Of a stretch of 64,000 bases of DNA, positions 22,778 through 35,405 are shown in pieces. A program made the translations under genes and the position numbers. The stretch comes from Tetradesmus obliquus (Eukaryota > Chlorophyta > Chlorophyceae > Sphaeropleales > Scenedesmaceae), in assembly GCA_030272155.1 (NCBI GenBank), contig CP126191.1:6718501-6782500 (forward strand). Direction: 5' to 3'. Numbering within the stretch: position 1 is the stretch's first letter; the number at the start of each line of letters is the position of its first letter. The notes beneath the pieces were generated by a model. The model was not told the DNA's origin. It was given only the letters and a program-made list of their open reading frames with translations, and did not search any database.

Positions 22778-24550
22778 CTAGCTTGCAGCAACTGCCACAG
22801 CTTCAGCAGGGAGAGCTTTTCTAGGAACGTGTGCCTCTTTCCATGCCGCGTTGAAAGCGTCCCAGTACTGTATGTGCCTGCTGCTGCTGCTGCTGCTGCT
22901 CTGCTCTCCCAGGGTCCTAAACACCTCTGACACTTCAGCTACCTGCACTGTGAAACCCTGCACAGCCCAGGGCCGCCAGTCTAACTGCAGCTGCAGATCA
23001 CTGCTACTGGCCTGCTGCGCCGCTACCAGCAGCCCTTGGCCAGCACCGCTGCTGCTGCTGCTGCTGCTGCTGTGGTCTGCCGCTGCTGCCTGCTGCTGAG
23101 CAGCGTCCGGCTGGCTGCTACTGCTTGTGCTGCTGTCTGCAGCATCGGCCTCTGTGACTTGCACCCAGGTGTCAGCTGCGCATTGCACTGCGCCATTCTG
23201 CAGCTCAATCACCAAGAAATGGTGCCTGGTGGCCGGCGGTGTGTCGGGCCCTGCAGCACAGCACAGGCAGCACAGCTCAAGACGCAGTAACAATGCCGTA
23301 CATGTACTAACCGCAAACTGCACACAACTTGCTTGATAGTGGTATTGCAGGCTACAGCTAACCTGACGCCACCAGACATGCCAGCATGCTCATCGCCCTG
23401 GACAGCAGCAACAAACCGTCTGCCCACCTCTGCGAGGCGCCGGCACTACCCTAGGTACCGTTGCTGCATTGAGGTACACGCAGCCGCTGTCATCCACATG
23501 CACCATCTGGCGGTTGCCGCTGCCTGCAACCCAGCAGCAGAGCCGCAGGAACAGTGGCCAAAGCTGGGCTTCAGCACCTTCGCCACCACTGCTTTTCAAC
23601 AGTCAGACAGTTGTTTACTGCAGCTGCATGACGTGGACAATGCACCTCATGCTGTTTGTGCAGCTCCTGCTGACAGTCACGCACAGCACGCAGCTTCTAA
23701 GCACAAACTCAGAACTAATCACAGTGTCCAACTGGCAATCACTGCCATCACCGTACTATGCAGCAGCGCGAGCGTCCAATCCCAGCAACCTCATCTCAGC
23801 TCAACTGACAGCTTGTAGCACACAGCGCAGCATGCGTCAAAAAGCCACACCCTCGACCAACCAATGCACACACCACCCACCTTGCAGCTTGTGGTGCATG
23901 TGCCCAAACACCACCAGCGCCACCTGCCTGCCCGCCTCCCGCAGCTGCTGCAGCACAGCCGCCAGGTCAGGGTCCCCGTGGTCCCCTGCCTCCTTGACCC
24001 AGTCAACACCACAAATGTTGTGCCGCTCCCCTCCCAAGCCTGCTGGCCCGTTGTGGCCCATTATGATGAGCGGGTTACAATGCGGCACGCTGTTGTGGAT
24101 GATCTGCAGTATGCGCTGCGCGGACTCGCCCATGTCATGGATGTTGTACAACCGCGCCATGAAGTCCTTGATGGTGCGCATGGACTTGCCGCCCTGGGGG
24201 AGAGGGGGTGACGGTATGCACACGGATGTGCAGCCGATGTCAGGTGAAGCATACACAGCTGCTTGCTTGGCACAGGTGGTGACTGTCATGGGTGCCTCTT
24301 GGAGTGCAGCTGCAGACTATGCAACCAGGCAGCACATGGCAGTACATGACAACCTGCTGCAGCAGGTTGTCTCAGCTATCGTAGCTAGTTAGCATAACTT
24401 AGCAATGAAAATTTCACCTTGGAAAAAGGCCGTGCACCCACTAAGCTGATGCTGCTGTTGGGCAGCTGCATGTGGCTGTAGCCGATGTGGCAGTCGCCCA
24501 GTGCATCCAGCTGGTGCTGCACGCGGTCAGGCGGTGGCTGCGGTGTGCCC

Positions 24551-24592
<42 letters not shown>

Positions 24593-25496
24593 GCAGTGGG
24601 TGGCGAGGGTGATCTGCTCCTGGGCCTGGCTGTCATGGTGTACCCTGCAGTACACAGCATGAACATTTAGAGGAAAAGGTGCAACAATCACACTCTTCCA
24701 CTGCCTGCCACTATATTTATGCCTGCTGCAGCCATCCTTGGTGTGTTCAGAATGTCATGCCACTGCCGCAACTGTGCTGCTGAAGATGTTTTGTGTAGCT
24801 TGAGGCGGCCGCAATTGCTGTACATTGCTGCTGCTGCAGCTGCTGCACCTATCAGCAACTGCTGATCCCGACACTCACATGCATCATGGTTTCCCTGCAA
24901 GCGCATAGACAACAGAAGAACTTTGCTGAGCAGATGCAAGGAACAGAAACTCGCATCGCATCATTGTCAGGTGCTTGCATAAGTTGGCAGTGCCAGGTAC
25001 GGCAGTCGGCTGTTCAAAGGCCAGTGCATCTGCGCATGCAGCTGTAACACCAGTGCATCATGAAGTTGTCCACTGTAGCCTACCAGGCTAGCCTTGTTTC
25101 CAGGGCTTTTCTCACCAGGATGACTGCCTTGGGTTCTCCTATGCTTGCTATCTCTTTGACTACTGACACCTTTTCGTTGCCAAAATCCCCAACAAACAGC
25201 GTGAAGTCCTGCAGAGGAAGCAGCAGCAGCAGCAGCAGCAGCATGTGATGCGCTATACATGAAGCAGTTCAACTGAACGGTGCATGCTCTGGTCATCAAA
25301 GACATATCGTCAGCACTTCAATACTTACGACATCTAGAGCCTTGAGAGCAGCAGCATCCTTGGCACTCCATTGGTCATGAACATCCCCAACTACAGCTAG
25401 CCTCGTTCTCCCGGTGCTACCCGCCCGGCAAGCTACGCTGCGGTGCATTCGGTTGAACGAATATGTTGAGCATGCACTCCGGCGAGCGAGCAACAT
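22778..25496 (-). CDS. Calcineurin-like metallophosphoesterase, probably organellar
   Basis: 461-aa metal-dependent phosphoesterase. Minus-strand exons: 25496-25329, 25208-25116, 24894-24879, 24644-24418, 24193-23881, 23523-23428, 23250-22778. The metal-binding set is complete: GDVH (D38, H40), GDFGNE (D64), GNHDAW (N89, H90), GHNG (H215) and GHMHH (H266, H268). The order and the GDVHDQW start match the TIGR04168-type phosphoesterases found in cyanobacteria and plastid-bearing eukaryotes; that family name is from memory. The N-terminus (MLLARRSACSTYSFNRMHRS) resembles an organelle-targeting peptide. Exon 3 is a 16-nt microexon coding GNHDA, and the Trp codon after it is split by the next intron. 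Two low-complexity inserts occur: poly-Ala in exon 4 and Ser/Gln-rich in exon 7. The substrate is unknown. Confidence 0.92.
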
Positions 25497-26387
25497 GCTT
25501 TAACCAGAGTGCAGCGGAAATGACCTCTGAGTAGGCGGGCCACGACCACCACACTAGGAATGCCACGCCAACACCTGCGACTTGGATCAACTGAAACCTG
25601 TATTGGCGCCGTGCACCACGTTATTCATTGTGACGCGAGCAGGACCGTCACATCCAGGGCCTGAGCCTCAGCCTGACAGCTGAAACAACCCTGTGATAAC
25701 AGCCATGCCACTGCCAATTGTGCCCATGCCTGCTGTTGCAAACACAGGAGCTGCACAGCTCGTTGTCAGACTTTATGCTTTATGCTGTCAGCTCCACTGA
25801 TTAGCCCGGGCGTATTTGCTGGCGCAGTGTGTACATGTAACAACGCGCATCAGCGGGGCCTGGGGTCATGACGTCAGGCCTAACCTAGGCATCACTGAAC
25901 AGGCACAAGTGCGCCCTGTGGAGCGTGGCAGCAGTGATTCATGTTGCATCTGTCAAGCAGTGACTAGTTTCAGCAGCTTCAACATGCATGCCTTCTAAAC
26001 GCCTACAGCAACACAAACAGGTGCAATGCAATGATGGAGGGTTACTAATGTGTAACACGACCCAGGCATGCAGGGTGGTCTGTTGCACTGTTGAATCATT
26101 TAGTGCTCCAAGACGATTTGCATTAGTGTTGTTGCTGAGGGCGCTGAGTTGCGAAGTTGGTTCCCGCGCAAAAACAGCAGTTTCGCCTCCGTACAAAACG
26201 TACGGTAGACACCCTTTCTACGTAAAAGGCACACTGCAATAAGTTGTTTTGTGTCATGTTGCTGCAATGTGAAATGAACAGCGCGCGGTAGCTGCAGCAG
26301 CACCACGTGCCTGCTGTTGCCTGCTGTCTGCTGTCTCAGCTCACTGCAGCCAACAGTGTGCCACCGCGCGCGCCAGCTGCACTCTCC
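25497..26387. promoter_or_regulatory. Divergent promoter region, 890 bp
   Basis: Lies between the phosphoesterase (-) and coiled-coil (+) start codons and should carry both promoters. Includes TGACGTCA, a perfect CRE/bZIP-type palindrome, at 25868-25875 (within GTCATGACGTCAGG). No exon recognised. Confidence 0.45.
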
Positions 26388-29300
26388 ATGACGAGCTTTC
26401 GCAGCAGCAATATCAGCTTCTGCGGCCTGTTCGAAGGGGCAGTGGCAGCATCACTTCCTCAGCAGGCTGCAGGCCAGCCTGACATGCACAGCAGCATGGA
26501 TGAAGAGCTCACATTGGCGCTATCTGCGCAGCTGGAAGACAGGCAAGTGATTTGAAGGAAGTTTAAATGCATTCAACTAGTTTGCGGTGTGGTAAACATG
26601 CTGTGGCTGGGCCATTGGGCGTGATAGCAGCATACTGCGTTTGCTGCTGCTAGATACTGTCATGCAGGCCCTAGCACCAGCTGTGTTCTGCTCGGCTTGC
26701 AGGCAAGAGGCAAGGCGGCGCATTGCCAGGGGTGGACGGGTCCTGCAGGACAGGGGCGGCTCAGATGAAGATGAGGAGCAGGCTGCAGAGCAGCAGGAGC
26801 CCAGCAGCACTCTCAACGGTCCCGCAGGCACCGAAGAGCAGCAGGGCCTGGAGCAGCTGTCCCCCTCCGCCAGGTGAGGCACTGGCTGGCCGCACATGCA
26901 GGGAGATGCACATTAAAAATTGATAACAAGGTGTCCTTCAGCAGAGACACACGTCAGACACCGCCGGTCTCATCAGACACAGCTAGGACAGCATGTTGTT
27001 GCGGATGCACACCAAGTGGTGCCACCACCGCACAGTACTCTCATCACGCCGCACATCACCCTGATGCTGCACCTGGCACCAGCCTTACAGCAGCTGTACT
27101 TCAACCCCACATACCCTGATGACTGGTCTGCATGACAGCCCTTACCCGCCTGCTGCACCTGCTGTGCTGCTGCGTTGCCAGGTGCTGGCGTGAGCGAGCC
27201 ACGCTGATGGGTGGCCAGCAGTCTGTTGAGGCGCACTGGGCGAAGCTGCGTGAGCGGCACCAGGTGCAGGCTGAGCTGAGGGCCTGGTGCGAGGAGGTGC
27301 TGGAGGGGCAGCAGCAGCGGCAGCAGCAGCAGCAGCAAGCGCTGGAGGCAGATGAGCAGCAGAGTCCGGGGGCCAGCACATGCGCAGCAGGGAGGAGGTA
27401 CGTGTGTGCAGGTGTTGACTGCAGTTTACAGTTGAAGACTGCTGGCGACAGATGCAGGCTCAAGTCAGCGGCTCACCCGTAGGTGCAATGGCATTGTTGT
27501 GATTTATATATCGTGCAGCAGGCACGATTCTTTCAGTGGGTTGACCCGCAAGGCCCACATGAACTTATGCTCAGCCAGCCGTGCTGAACTTTGCTGCGGT
27601 TATCTGCCTGCCTGCAGCAGGAGCAGATGGAGTGAGGCAGCTTCCAGCCTCCACAGCCAGCTGTCAGGCCAGCGGCACCACCACCGCAGCAGGCACCACC
27701 ACTCACGGCATCAGAGGGCGAGCTGCATAGCAGTGATAAACACAGCAGCAGCGCCAGCAGTGCATCAAGCCAAGCAGGAGGAGGAGCAGCAGCAGCAGCA
27801 GCAGTCTGAGGAGTACACAGCCAGTGCAGCAGCTGAAGGTGGCTTGTTCCTGACTCCTCGCACCACGGAGATGTTCACTGCTGAGCTGCAGGACCAGCTA
27901 CAGAGCAGGGTGCAGCAGGAAGTGCAGCAACACCTGGCCCAGGTGAGAGCAGCTGCCGCCGCAGCAGCAGCAGCAGCAACAGCAACATTGAAATGGCTGG
28001 CAATGGAAGCAGAGTATTGTGATTCATGCGGGTCAAATGGATGGAAACCTAAGGCAGCTGCCTAATATGTGAAACGCACAGCTTGCTCGCCTGTTCACTT
28101 ATGTGATGCCAGCATGCAGTGCATGTTATTTTTGCTGGTACATGCAACTTGCTGTGTCACCACTCCATGTTGCATGCCGCGCTCTCTTGCGTAGGCGCAA
28201 TGGCAGCAAGCAAACCCAGCAGAGCAGCAGCTGCTGGTGAACCTGCAGCAGGAGCATCAGCAGCTGCAGCAGCAGCTAGCGGAGGCACGCCAGCAGATTG
28301 CATTGCTGGCAGCTGGCAGCAGCAGCTGTGAGGCAGCAGCTGCAGCAACACCGGCACAGCAGCGTCCTGCCAGCAGCAGCGGCGGCAAGGGCGCAACTGT
28401 GAACAGGCGGACCAGCGCTGGAGGAGGTAGCAGCAGCAGCAGAGCAGCAGCACAGCAGCAGCAACACAGGCAGCACCATGACGTGGTCGTACAGCCTAGC
28501 CCAGGAGTGCAGGTGCGGACAATCATCAGGAGCGACAGCCACAGCAGCGACGACAGCGAGGTGGAAGGAAGCGGGAGTCTTCCTGCTGGCAGGAAGCCTA
28601 CCGCCCCTGCACTTGCACAAGACAAACACACCCAGCAACGGCTGGGCAATGACAATGACGGCCCAGCCAAACAGCAGCAGCAGCAACAGCAACAGCATCT
28701 GCAGCCAGCACGGCAGGGTGGGCCTGTCGATGCTGCGAGTGCAGCCGAAACCCGCTGTGCACAAGCTGCAAGCAGCACCAGGCCAAACACTAGTGGTGCT
28801 GCTAATGGCAAAGCTGATGCACGGACAGCTGCTAAAGCAGCGGGCAGGCGAGCTACTACCACTGGCGTTGCCTCTGCTGGCAGCAACAGCAGCAGCAGCA
28901 GCAGCAAGGCGCCACTTCCAAGGCGGACAAGTACAGCAGCGCGGCCGATGAGCAGCACCAGCAGGGCAGCAGCAGCGCAGCAGCTGCTGAGCCTTGAGCA
29001 GCAGCACGCGCTTGTTGAGCGGCTGCAGCACGCAGAGCAGGTGATGCAGATGCTGCATGGCGACCTTCAGGCCTCGCTAGAGCAGCAGCAGCAGCTTGCG
29101 CAGCAGCTGGAGCAGAGCCAAGCAGCAGAGCAACAGCTGCGGCAACAGCTGCAGCAGCAGCAAGGGCAGGGTGACAGCATGGGGCAGTTGGGCCAGGCTC
29201 GGGAAGAAACTGTCAGCAGGGAGGAGCACGCACAACTCGAACAGCAGCTGAGTGAAGAGCGGCAGGAGCTGTGCGACACACAGCAGCAGCTGGCACAAGT

Positions 29301-30942
29301 GCAGGAGGCAGCAGCGCAGTCGGGTCATCAGCTGATAGTGCTGCAGGCGCAGCTTGAGCAGCAGCAGGCTGGCCATGCTGTGCGAGAGGCTGAGCTGCAG
29401 CAGTGCATTGATCAGCTGCAGCAGCAGCTGGAGGCTGCCGAGCAAGCCAAGTACGTGCCACACCATCAGCAGCAACATGCTGATGAAGAAGAAGCACTTG
29501 CTGGCGGTTCAGCACTAGAACTTTTGTCACACACAGACTTACAGGCCAGCACGGCAGCTGCTGTGGATACGAAAATGCCAACCGAACTGGCAAAGGGCAG
29601 CAGCAGCAACACAGAGCAAGCTTGCCTGCATGCTGTAGAGGCTGAGGCTGCCGTGCAGCGGCAAGGCAGCTCAGCAACGCCTGATCAGCAGCATGAGCAG
29701 GTAAACCAGCAGCAACAGCAGCAGAAGCAGCAGCAGGGACAGCAGTGCTCACAATGCCAGCAGCTGGAGCAGCGGGTGCAGCAACTGCAGCGGCTGCTGC
29801 AGCACGCCGCCAGCAGTTCTCTTGCGGAGGCGGAGACCGCCGTTGACATCCAACACCACCAAGAAGGCCACAGTGCAGCAGCATTAGCAGCAGGAGCAAG
29901 CCGCCAGATTAGGCAGCCAGTGCTGCATGCAAAGCAGCAGAGGCCCCAGCAGGAGCTGCAGATGAAGACGTGGCTGTGCCCAGTTGCACCAGAGCTGGCA
30001 GCACTGCAGGCATCAGCAGCAGCCAGCCAGCGCTGCGAGCAGCAGCGCCCTATGTCAGCAAGAGACTGCGGTGCATCTGCGTATGGCAACACCTGGCAGC
30101 TGCAGGCGTACGCGCTAGAGGACAACTGCGATGCAGAAGGCCACAGCAGTACCGCAGCTGTGCTTCCTGAGTCGCTGATGCTCGCCGGGGTGCGCAAGAT
30201 GCGTCCACTGAGCTACACACCTGCACAGCCAGCAACCAGCAGCATGCCAGCGGATGGTGTTGTTGGCACTGCACTGACCAGCAGGGTAGCAAGGCAGCAG
30301 GCTGTGGCCTGCAGCAGCCAGCAGACTGGAGCGCTGTCAGTTGGTGCTGAGCGGCTGCTGCAGGAAGCACTGCTTGCAGGAAACATGAATGGCCAGCGAC
30401 GGCTGGATTTCCTGCAGCTTGTTGGTGATCCCTCTGGCAGTGGTGGCCCTGTGGCAGGCCAAGCAGCAGCTGCAGGGGCAGCAACCTGCCTGACACGTGG
30501 CAAGAGTGAGGGAGGTGTGCCACCAGCAGCACCATGTCAGCCAGCTGAGCTGCAGCCTACGTTCAGTGCAGTGCGCTGGACTTGCAGGAGCAGCAGTCCC
30601 AGGCGCAACACCCCGAGGAGTGCACGGCCTGCGTCAGCAGCTGACTTGTGCGACTCAGGTGTGCATGGTAGCATGCGGGTGCAGATGAGCAGCAGACCAC
30701 AGACGGCCAGATGTCACAGCCAAGGGCCGCCTGGCAGTGGCGATGTGACAGCAAAGACGCACATGCACGGCAGCAGACATACGTATACTGCTGAGAGTGT
30801 TTCTGGTGGCTCGTTATATGCTGCGCAAGAGGTGTATGCCCCGTCAGTAGCGCCAGGCAGCAGGAGCGTGCTGAGTGCTGGCAGCGCCACGGCCAAGCCT
30901 GCTGCGGTTCCCAGGCTATACTTGGGCGTGCTGAGGCTTTGA
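26388..30942 (+). CDS. Gln-rich coiled-coil protein of unknown function
   Basis: 1203-aa protein from five exons: 26388-26542, 26703-26873, 27182-27397, 27621-27942, 28195-30942. No enzymatic domain is recognised. Exons 2-4 encode charged helical sequence (QEARRRIARGGR, HWAKLRERHQVQAELRAW). The 2.7-kb last exon holds a long coiled coil rich in Gln, Leu and Glu (about residues 540-700), then Ser/Arg-rich disordered sequence. Many CAG runs encode poly-Gln and Ser runs. Intron 1 has a GC donor (AG|GCAAGT): using the nearby GT instead gives a premature stop, so GC-AG is preferred. The exon 4 acceptor is CAGCAG (NAGNAG), which would add or drop one Ser codon. A centrosomal, basal-body or cytoskeletal scaffold is possible from composition alone; this is a guess. 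Confidence 0.78.
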
Positions 30943-31406
30943 GTATGTGCCGATGAAGTGGCATGGACATGCTGTTGTACACATGCGAGAAGATGGATGC
31001 GGCAGTGCGTGTCCGGTGTGCATGGTGTGACAGAATCTTCAACTTCACACTGACCTTCCGACGCGCGTGATATGTGTTTGTCGTTTCATGTAGCACTGCC
31101 AACAACCTCTGGTAGTCCTTTCGTAAATCGAATTTAATTCTTAAAGAAGCTTCAAGCCGAACGATTGTACATATTGGTCAACGACTGCGTCAGCCGGGCG
31201 TTGTCTCAGGTATGAGATCAGACTGAGGTGGGACTCCAACGGCCACGCGTTCTGCGTGTGACCTGCGCCAAGCTCGCTTTCAGCTTCGCATGCAATTGTC
31301 GTTCCCCACAATCGTTCCCCAACAGCACGGCACTGTTACAACACCTGTAGCAGCACGTGCACCCGGCTGGCAGCAGCAGCAGTACCAACAGGCATAGGTT
31401 GTCAAC
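30943..31406. other. Intergenic between tandem + strand genes
   Basis: 464 bp holding the coiled-coil gene 3' UTR and the dehydrogenase promoter. An AT-rich patch around 31120-31150 (GTAAATCGAATTTAATTC) stands out from the GC-rich surroundings. No canonical TGTAA was found; CGTAA occurs near 31122. Confidence 0.4.
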
Positions 31407-33852
31407 ATGGCATGTCCTATGGCCCCTTCTGCGGGATTCTTTAGGAATTACCTCAACTGGGTCATCACAAGCGTGGCATGGCTGCTGGCGGATTGGTTTG
31501 GCTGGAGGACAGCACTGGCTGTGTACCCTCCCCTGCTGAGGAACAAGGTGGCAATCGTGACAGGAGCGAATGCAGGCCTGGGGCTGGAGACCACCAAGGC
31601 GCTGCTGCAGGTACTGCTGCTGCTGTTGCTGCTGATTACTAGCAATGCTTCCTTGTGCATTACACCGGGCAGTGCATTGCAGCTGTTGGCAAAAATGCAC
31701 TATGTAAGGCTGCATGTGTACAGGGAGCCAGTCTGTGTGTCAGTGCCAGCAGCTGGCAACCATTGCTGCATGGCACAGCCTGGGTTAACGAAGATCACCA
31801 ACATCCTCAGACAAACGCTTTGGGACCTAAAAGCTGGTTCGTTGCCTGCGGCCGCTCCGTCTCTTCCCCTGTGGTGTTTCCACGTCTGCAGCAAGGCGCA
31901 ACAGTCATCATGGCCTGCCGCAGCATGCAGGCTGCAGCCACAGCCAGGGAGGACATCCTGGCTGACCCACGCAATGCAGGGCCCGTGCCTGACCCTGCTA
32001 GCCGCCTCATCCCGCTCCACGTCGACTTTGAGGACTTTGAGACCATCCCCAAGTTTGTGGAGGCGTTCCACGCTACTGGGCTGCCTCTGCACGTGCTGGT
32101 GAACAATGCCGGCGTGCACCTCAAGCCACACAAGAAGGTGCGGCGAGCTCTCTGGCTGCTGTGGCTCAGCTTGGCTCAGTAGTTGGAGTTTAGACAGAGA
32201 CAAGCAGCATGTGCTGCGGCCGTGGCTTGTATTCATTCAACTGCTCGGTGATGGCAGTGCATGGCGTCAACTACTAGCAGCACATGGAAACTATTTCATG
32301 TGTGGATGGTGTGTACCGCGCTTGGGGGCAAACTTGGCTGATATCGCAGCTGCCCATGCTGTGCTGCTGCTCGCCTGTCTGCTGCAGGTGTCGTGCGGCT
32401 TTGAGCGCACCATCGCCTCCAACTTCTTCGGCCACTTCTGGCTCACACAGCTGCTGCTGGACGACCTCAAGGCTGCTGCGCCATCAAGGTGCGGCAGGTC
32501 CCCAGCTGGTGGGGCACCAGGCCCAGGCACAGCCAGCGGCAGCAACACCAGCGCAGTGCGCTGCGTCGCACAATCAATTGGCTGCAAGCAGCCTAGCAAC
32601 AGGTCTTGCTCCCAAACCTGCAAACAACAGGCTTTTGTACAGGCCCATCAATGGGAATCTCATGCTTACTCCTGTGCGCTACATCGTGCCAACTCTCTCT
32701 CCCTACCCTACCCCACCCACCGGCAGGGTCGTGGAGATGTCTTCCTTTGCGGAGAATTTTGGCCTGCTGGGCATGTACACGCGCAGCCTGCCCTGGGGCG
32801 ACCTGCGCGGCGCGACACTGCCCGACTCCGGGGAGCGCGCCTACACGCTGAGCAAGACGTACATCCTCATGGCGGCACGCGAGCTGGCGCGGCGGCTGGA
32901 GGGCAGCGGCGTGGACGTGATCACAGGTGCGGGGGCGGTGGTGAGGTGGCTGTTGGTGGTGAGGTGGGAGAGGTCGTGCACAGACTTGCAAAGCGTGACC
33001 GAGGGCAAGGCAGCTGCAGCAGCAGCAATGTCTAGCAGTGGAACATCAGCACCTAAAGCTGGCGCCGAGGGGGGATCTAATACATTTTTACGTGAAGCCG
33101 CGAATGCATGATGCTGCTTGCACAGCTTGTCACTTGCACTGTAGGCGTAACATCATGCAAAACCTGCATGTGCCACTGCTGCTTGGAACACGACAGTTCA
33201 CCAGCGCCGCCATGTTGCCCTGTCGTCTTTTGACTTGCTTTCACACTGCTGCTGCTGCTGCTGCTGCCTACTGGCAGTGCACCCGGGCTTTGCCGACTCC
33301 ACCTGGTACCTCAAATCCGACAACGAGGCCTACTTCTTCTCATGGCTGATCGCAAAAGTGCGCTCTGTCATCCCCTGGCTGGGCGTGGGCCAGCCCTGCA
33401 CCACTGGAGCCATCAGCACCATCTATGCAGCGATGGCCCCTGAGCTTCAGGGCAGCACCAGCAGTGTGGGTTCAAAGGGCCTCATTGACAGCGTTTGCAG
33501 GGCGCTGTTTGGCGGCCGGTTGAAGTACTTTGGGCCGCACTACGTGATCCAGAACTGCTTCAACGCGTGGCCACGCTGGGCCACCAACCCCTGGAACTAC
33601 AACAGGGGCGCGTGTGTGCGGATGTATGAGGGTGGGCTGGAGCTGATCAGGCAGGTGGAGCAGGAGCTGGGCCTGCAGCAGCAGCAGCAGCCGGGAGGTG
33701 GCGCTGTCAACGGCAATGGTGCGGGGCCTCAGGCGGTGCTGCCAGCAGGGAAGGCAGATGGGGCTGTTGACGGCAGCAACACGAGGAAACGCAAGGGCGG
33801 CTCTGCTGCGGTGGTGAATGGGGCTGGGGCGCAGCCCGTGCCGGCTGCTTGA
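31407..33852 (+). CDS. Membrane-anchored short-chain dehydrogenase (retinol dehydrogenase-like)
   Basis: 441-aa NAD(P)-dependent oxidoreductase of the SDR family. Exons: 31407-31610, 31892-32137, 32388-32488, 32727-32926, 33278-33852. An N-terminal hydrophobic stretch (NYLNWVITSVAWLLADWFGW) probably anchors it in a membrane. The Rossmann motif TGANAGLG is at 52-59, NNAG at 139-142, catalytic Ser near 190 (EMSS), and YTLSK (Y222, K226). VHPGFADSTWYL follows the active site. The set matches the RDH/WWOX/protochlorophyllide reductase-like group, but the YxxxK context does not look like light-dependent protochlorophyllide reductase. The last 60 or so residues are a Gln/Gly/Ala-rich tail with a basic TRKRKGG patch. 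The substrate cannot be told. TGTAA at 34428-34432 is a possible poly(A) signal. Confidence 0.93.
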
Positions 33853-35405
33853 GGCGGCTGTTGGGGGTGCCTTTTGTGGGGGAGTGTATTGGGTGGCCCT
33901 GCCACCATCTGCAGTGTACTCTGAAGGCGAGTGCTATGTGTATGTCATTTAGGCAGGAGACGTCACCGACATTTGTTGATTGCGTTGCACTGTCAAATTT
34001 GCAGGGCCAATTTCTGAAGTTGCAGTTATTGTAGGGGGGTTGGAGTCGTAGGGTTGGCGCATTGTGTGCCAAGGATGTTGCCGACACAGTGAGGGCGGGC
34101 CAAATGTTGGAGGAGGCGCTGATGCGAGGTGTTTATGCTGTTCCGCACCGTGGGCACCATGCAGTTTGTTCCCAGACACAACGTGCAGCAAATCCTGCTA
34201 CATTGCATGCAATCGCCGAAGTAGTTAGCGCTGAAGTAGTTTGCGCTGTGTGTGGTGGCTGTTCCTGCAAATGGAACTCCTTTGTGTTTTGAAGAGGGTG
34301 CCTCGGACACTAGTGAACGGTGTTATAAAGGGTGAGTTTTCATTTTACAGCATGTAAGCAGGGCTGTTATGTTCAGGTGCGCCAGTGGCTGTGAGCAAGA
34401 GAGGGGACTGTTGCTGGGCTACGGAGTTGTAAATGTCCAGCGGTGGTAACAGGACGTGGTGATATACGTGCACGTATACGTATATGTGCCACGTGGCACA
34501 TCATAGCATAGATGGTGTTGGATAGGTGCAATTCACACATTCATGGTACCTTGACTATGATATGAGCATAGGCTAGCATCATACTTTGCATGGATGTGAG
34601 CCAGCTGCTGCACAGGTCGTGGAAAAAACAGTTCAGTTACACGAATATCGCACACGCTGCACACAGATCCTGACACCTAGCCAGCAGCAACACGTGAAGC
34701 GGTGACCTGACCGAAGCACATGTGAAAATCATGGAACCAGACACAAGGCTTCCTGCAAATGGAGCTGGCAGACGATGCATTGCTGGACCACATACACAGT
34801 GGTAAAGCAGCGAGCTGCACGGGCGCGCATGTGTGTGCACCAGTCAAACACAATGTAACGAGCAACGCAGAGGCAGCAAACTGCCTAGTCAATCTTGCCG
34901 CACTGCTGCTGTTTATCAACTGCTACAGCAGCAACTGCAGCAAGCAATGTGCAACAACTTTGCACCCAGCTGTAGCCAAATACAGAGTAAGAAACTGCAC
35001 CGCCTTCACTAGGGAAAGCACTAAGCACACACTGCGTGCAGCTGCAGCACTGGAAATGTACAGGCCATCAGAGTGCTGATATGGCATGTCCACTGCACGG
35101 ACTGAACCCAGCGCATGATGACACACACAGCGCACAATACTAGGAAAGAAAGGGTCATTGAGTCATTGCCAGCGCAACAGTAAAACCAGCATCACAGCTG
35201 GACTCTGCTAGATGTGCAACAATAGGTATAGGTGTTCTCCTGCCCCCTGCACCCTCGTAACATGAGAACAATCTCAGAACAGACACGCCCACAACGCCCG
35301 CTGCGTGACGCCAGCAGCACTGCTAACAGCCCTGCAGGCAGTCGTCCTGCTGTAACAGGCAGTCCTGCAAAGCTGCAAAGCAGCTGCTGCAGCAGCCTGG
35401 CGCGC
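33853..35405. other. Intergenic between convergent genes, 1.55 kb
   Basis: 3' regions of the dehydrogenase (+) and phosphoglycerate dehydrogenase (-). Contains two adjacent 16-bp palindromes at 34463-34500, TGTAA at 34428-34432, and TTACA (minus-strand TGTAA) at 34345 and 34637. An unannotated noncoding RNA is possible but nothing shows one. Confidence 0.45.
34463..34500. promoter_or_regulatory. Two adjacent perfect 16-bp palindromes, one with a G-box
   Basis: TATACGTGCACGTATA at 34463-34478 and TGTGCCACGTGGCACA at 34485-34500 are each perfect inverted repeats, 6 bp apart. Both have ACGT cores; the second contains CCACGTGG, the G-box bound by bZIP/bHLH factors in plants. Position far from any start codon makes a promoter role uncertain. 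Confidence 0.6.

Noticed and set aside
28257..29058. Long minus-strand frames rich in Leu/Cys opposite the coiled-coil gene
   Set aside because: They are reverse readings of CAG/CTG repeats coding Gln on the plus strand.
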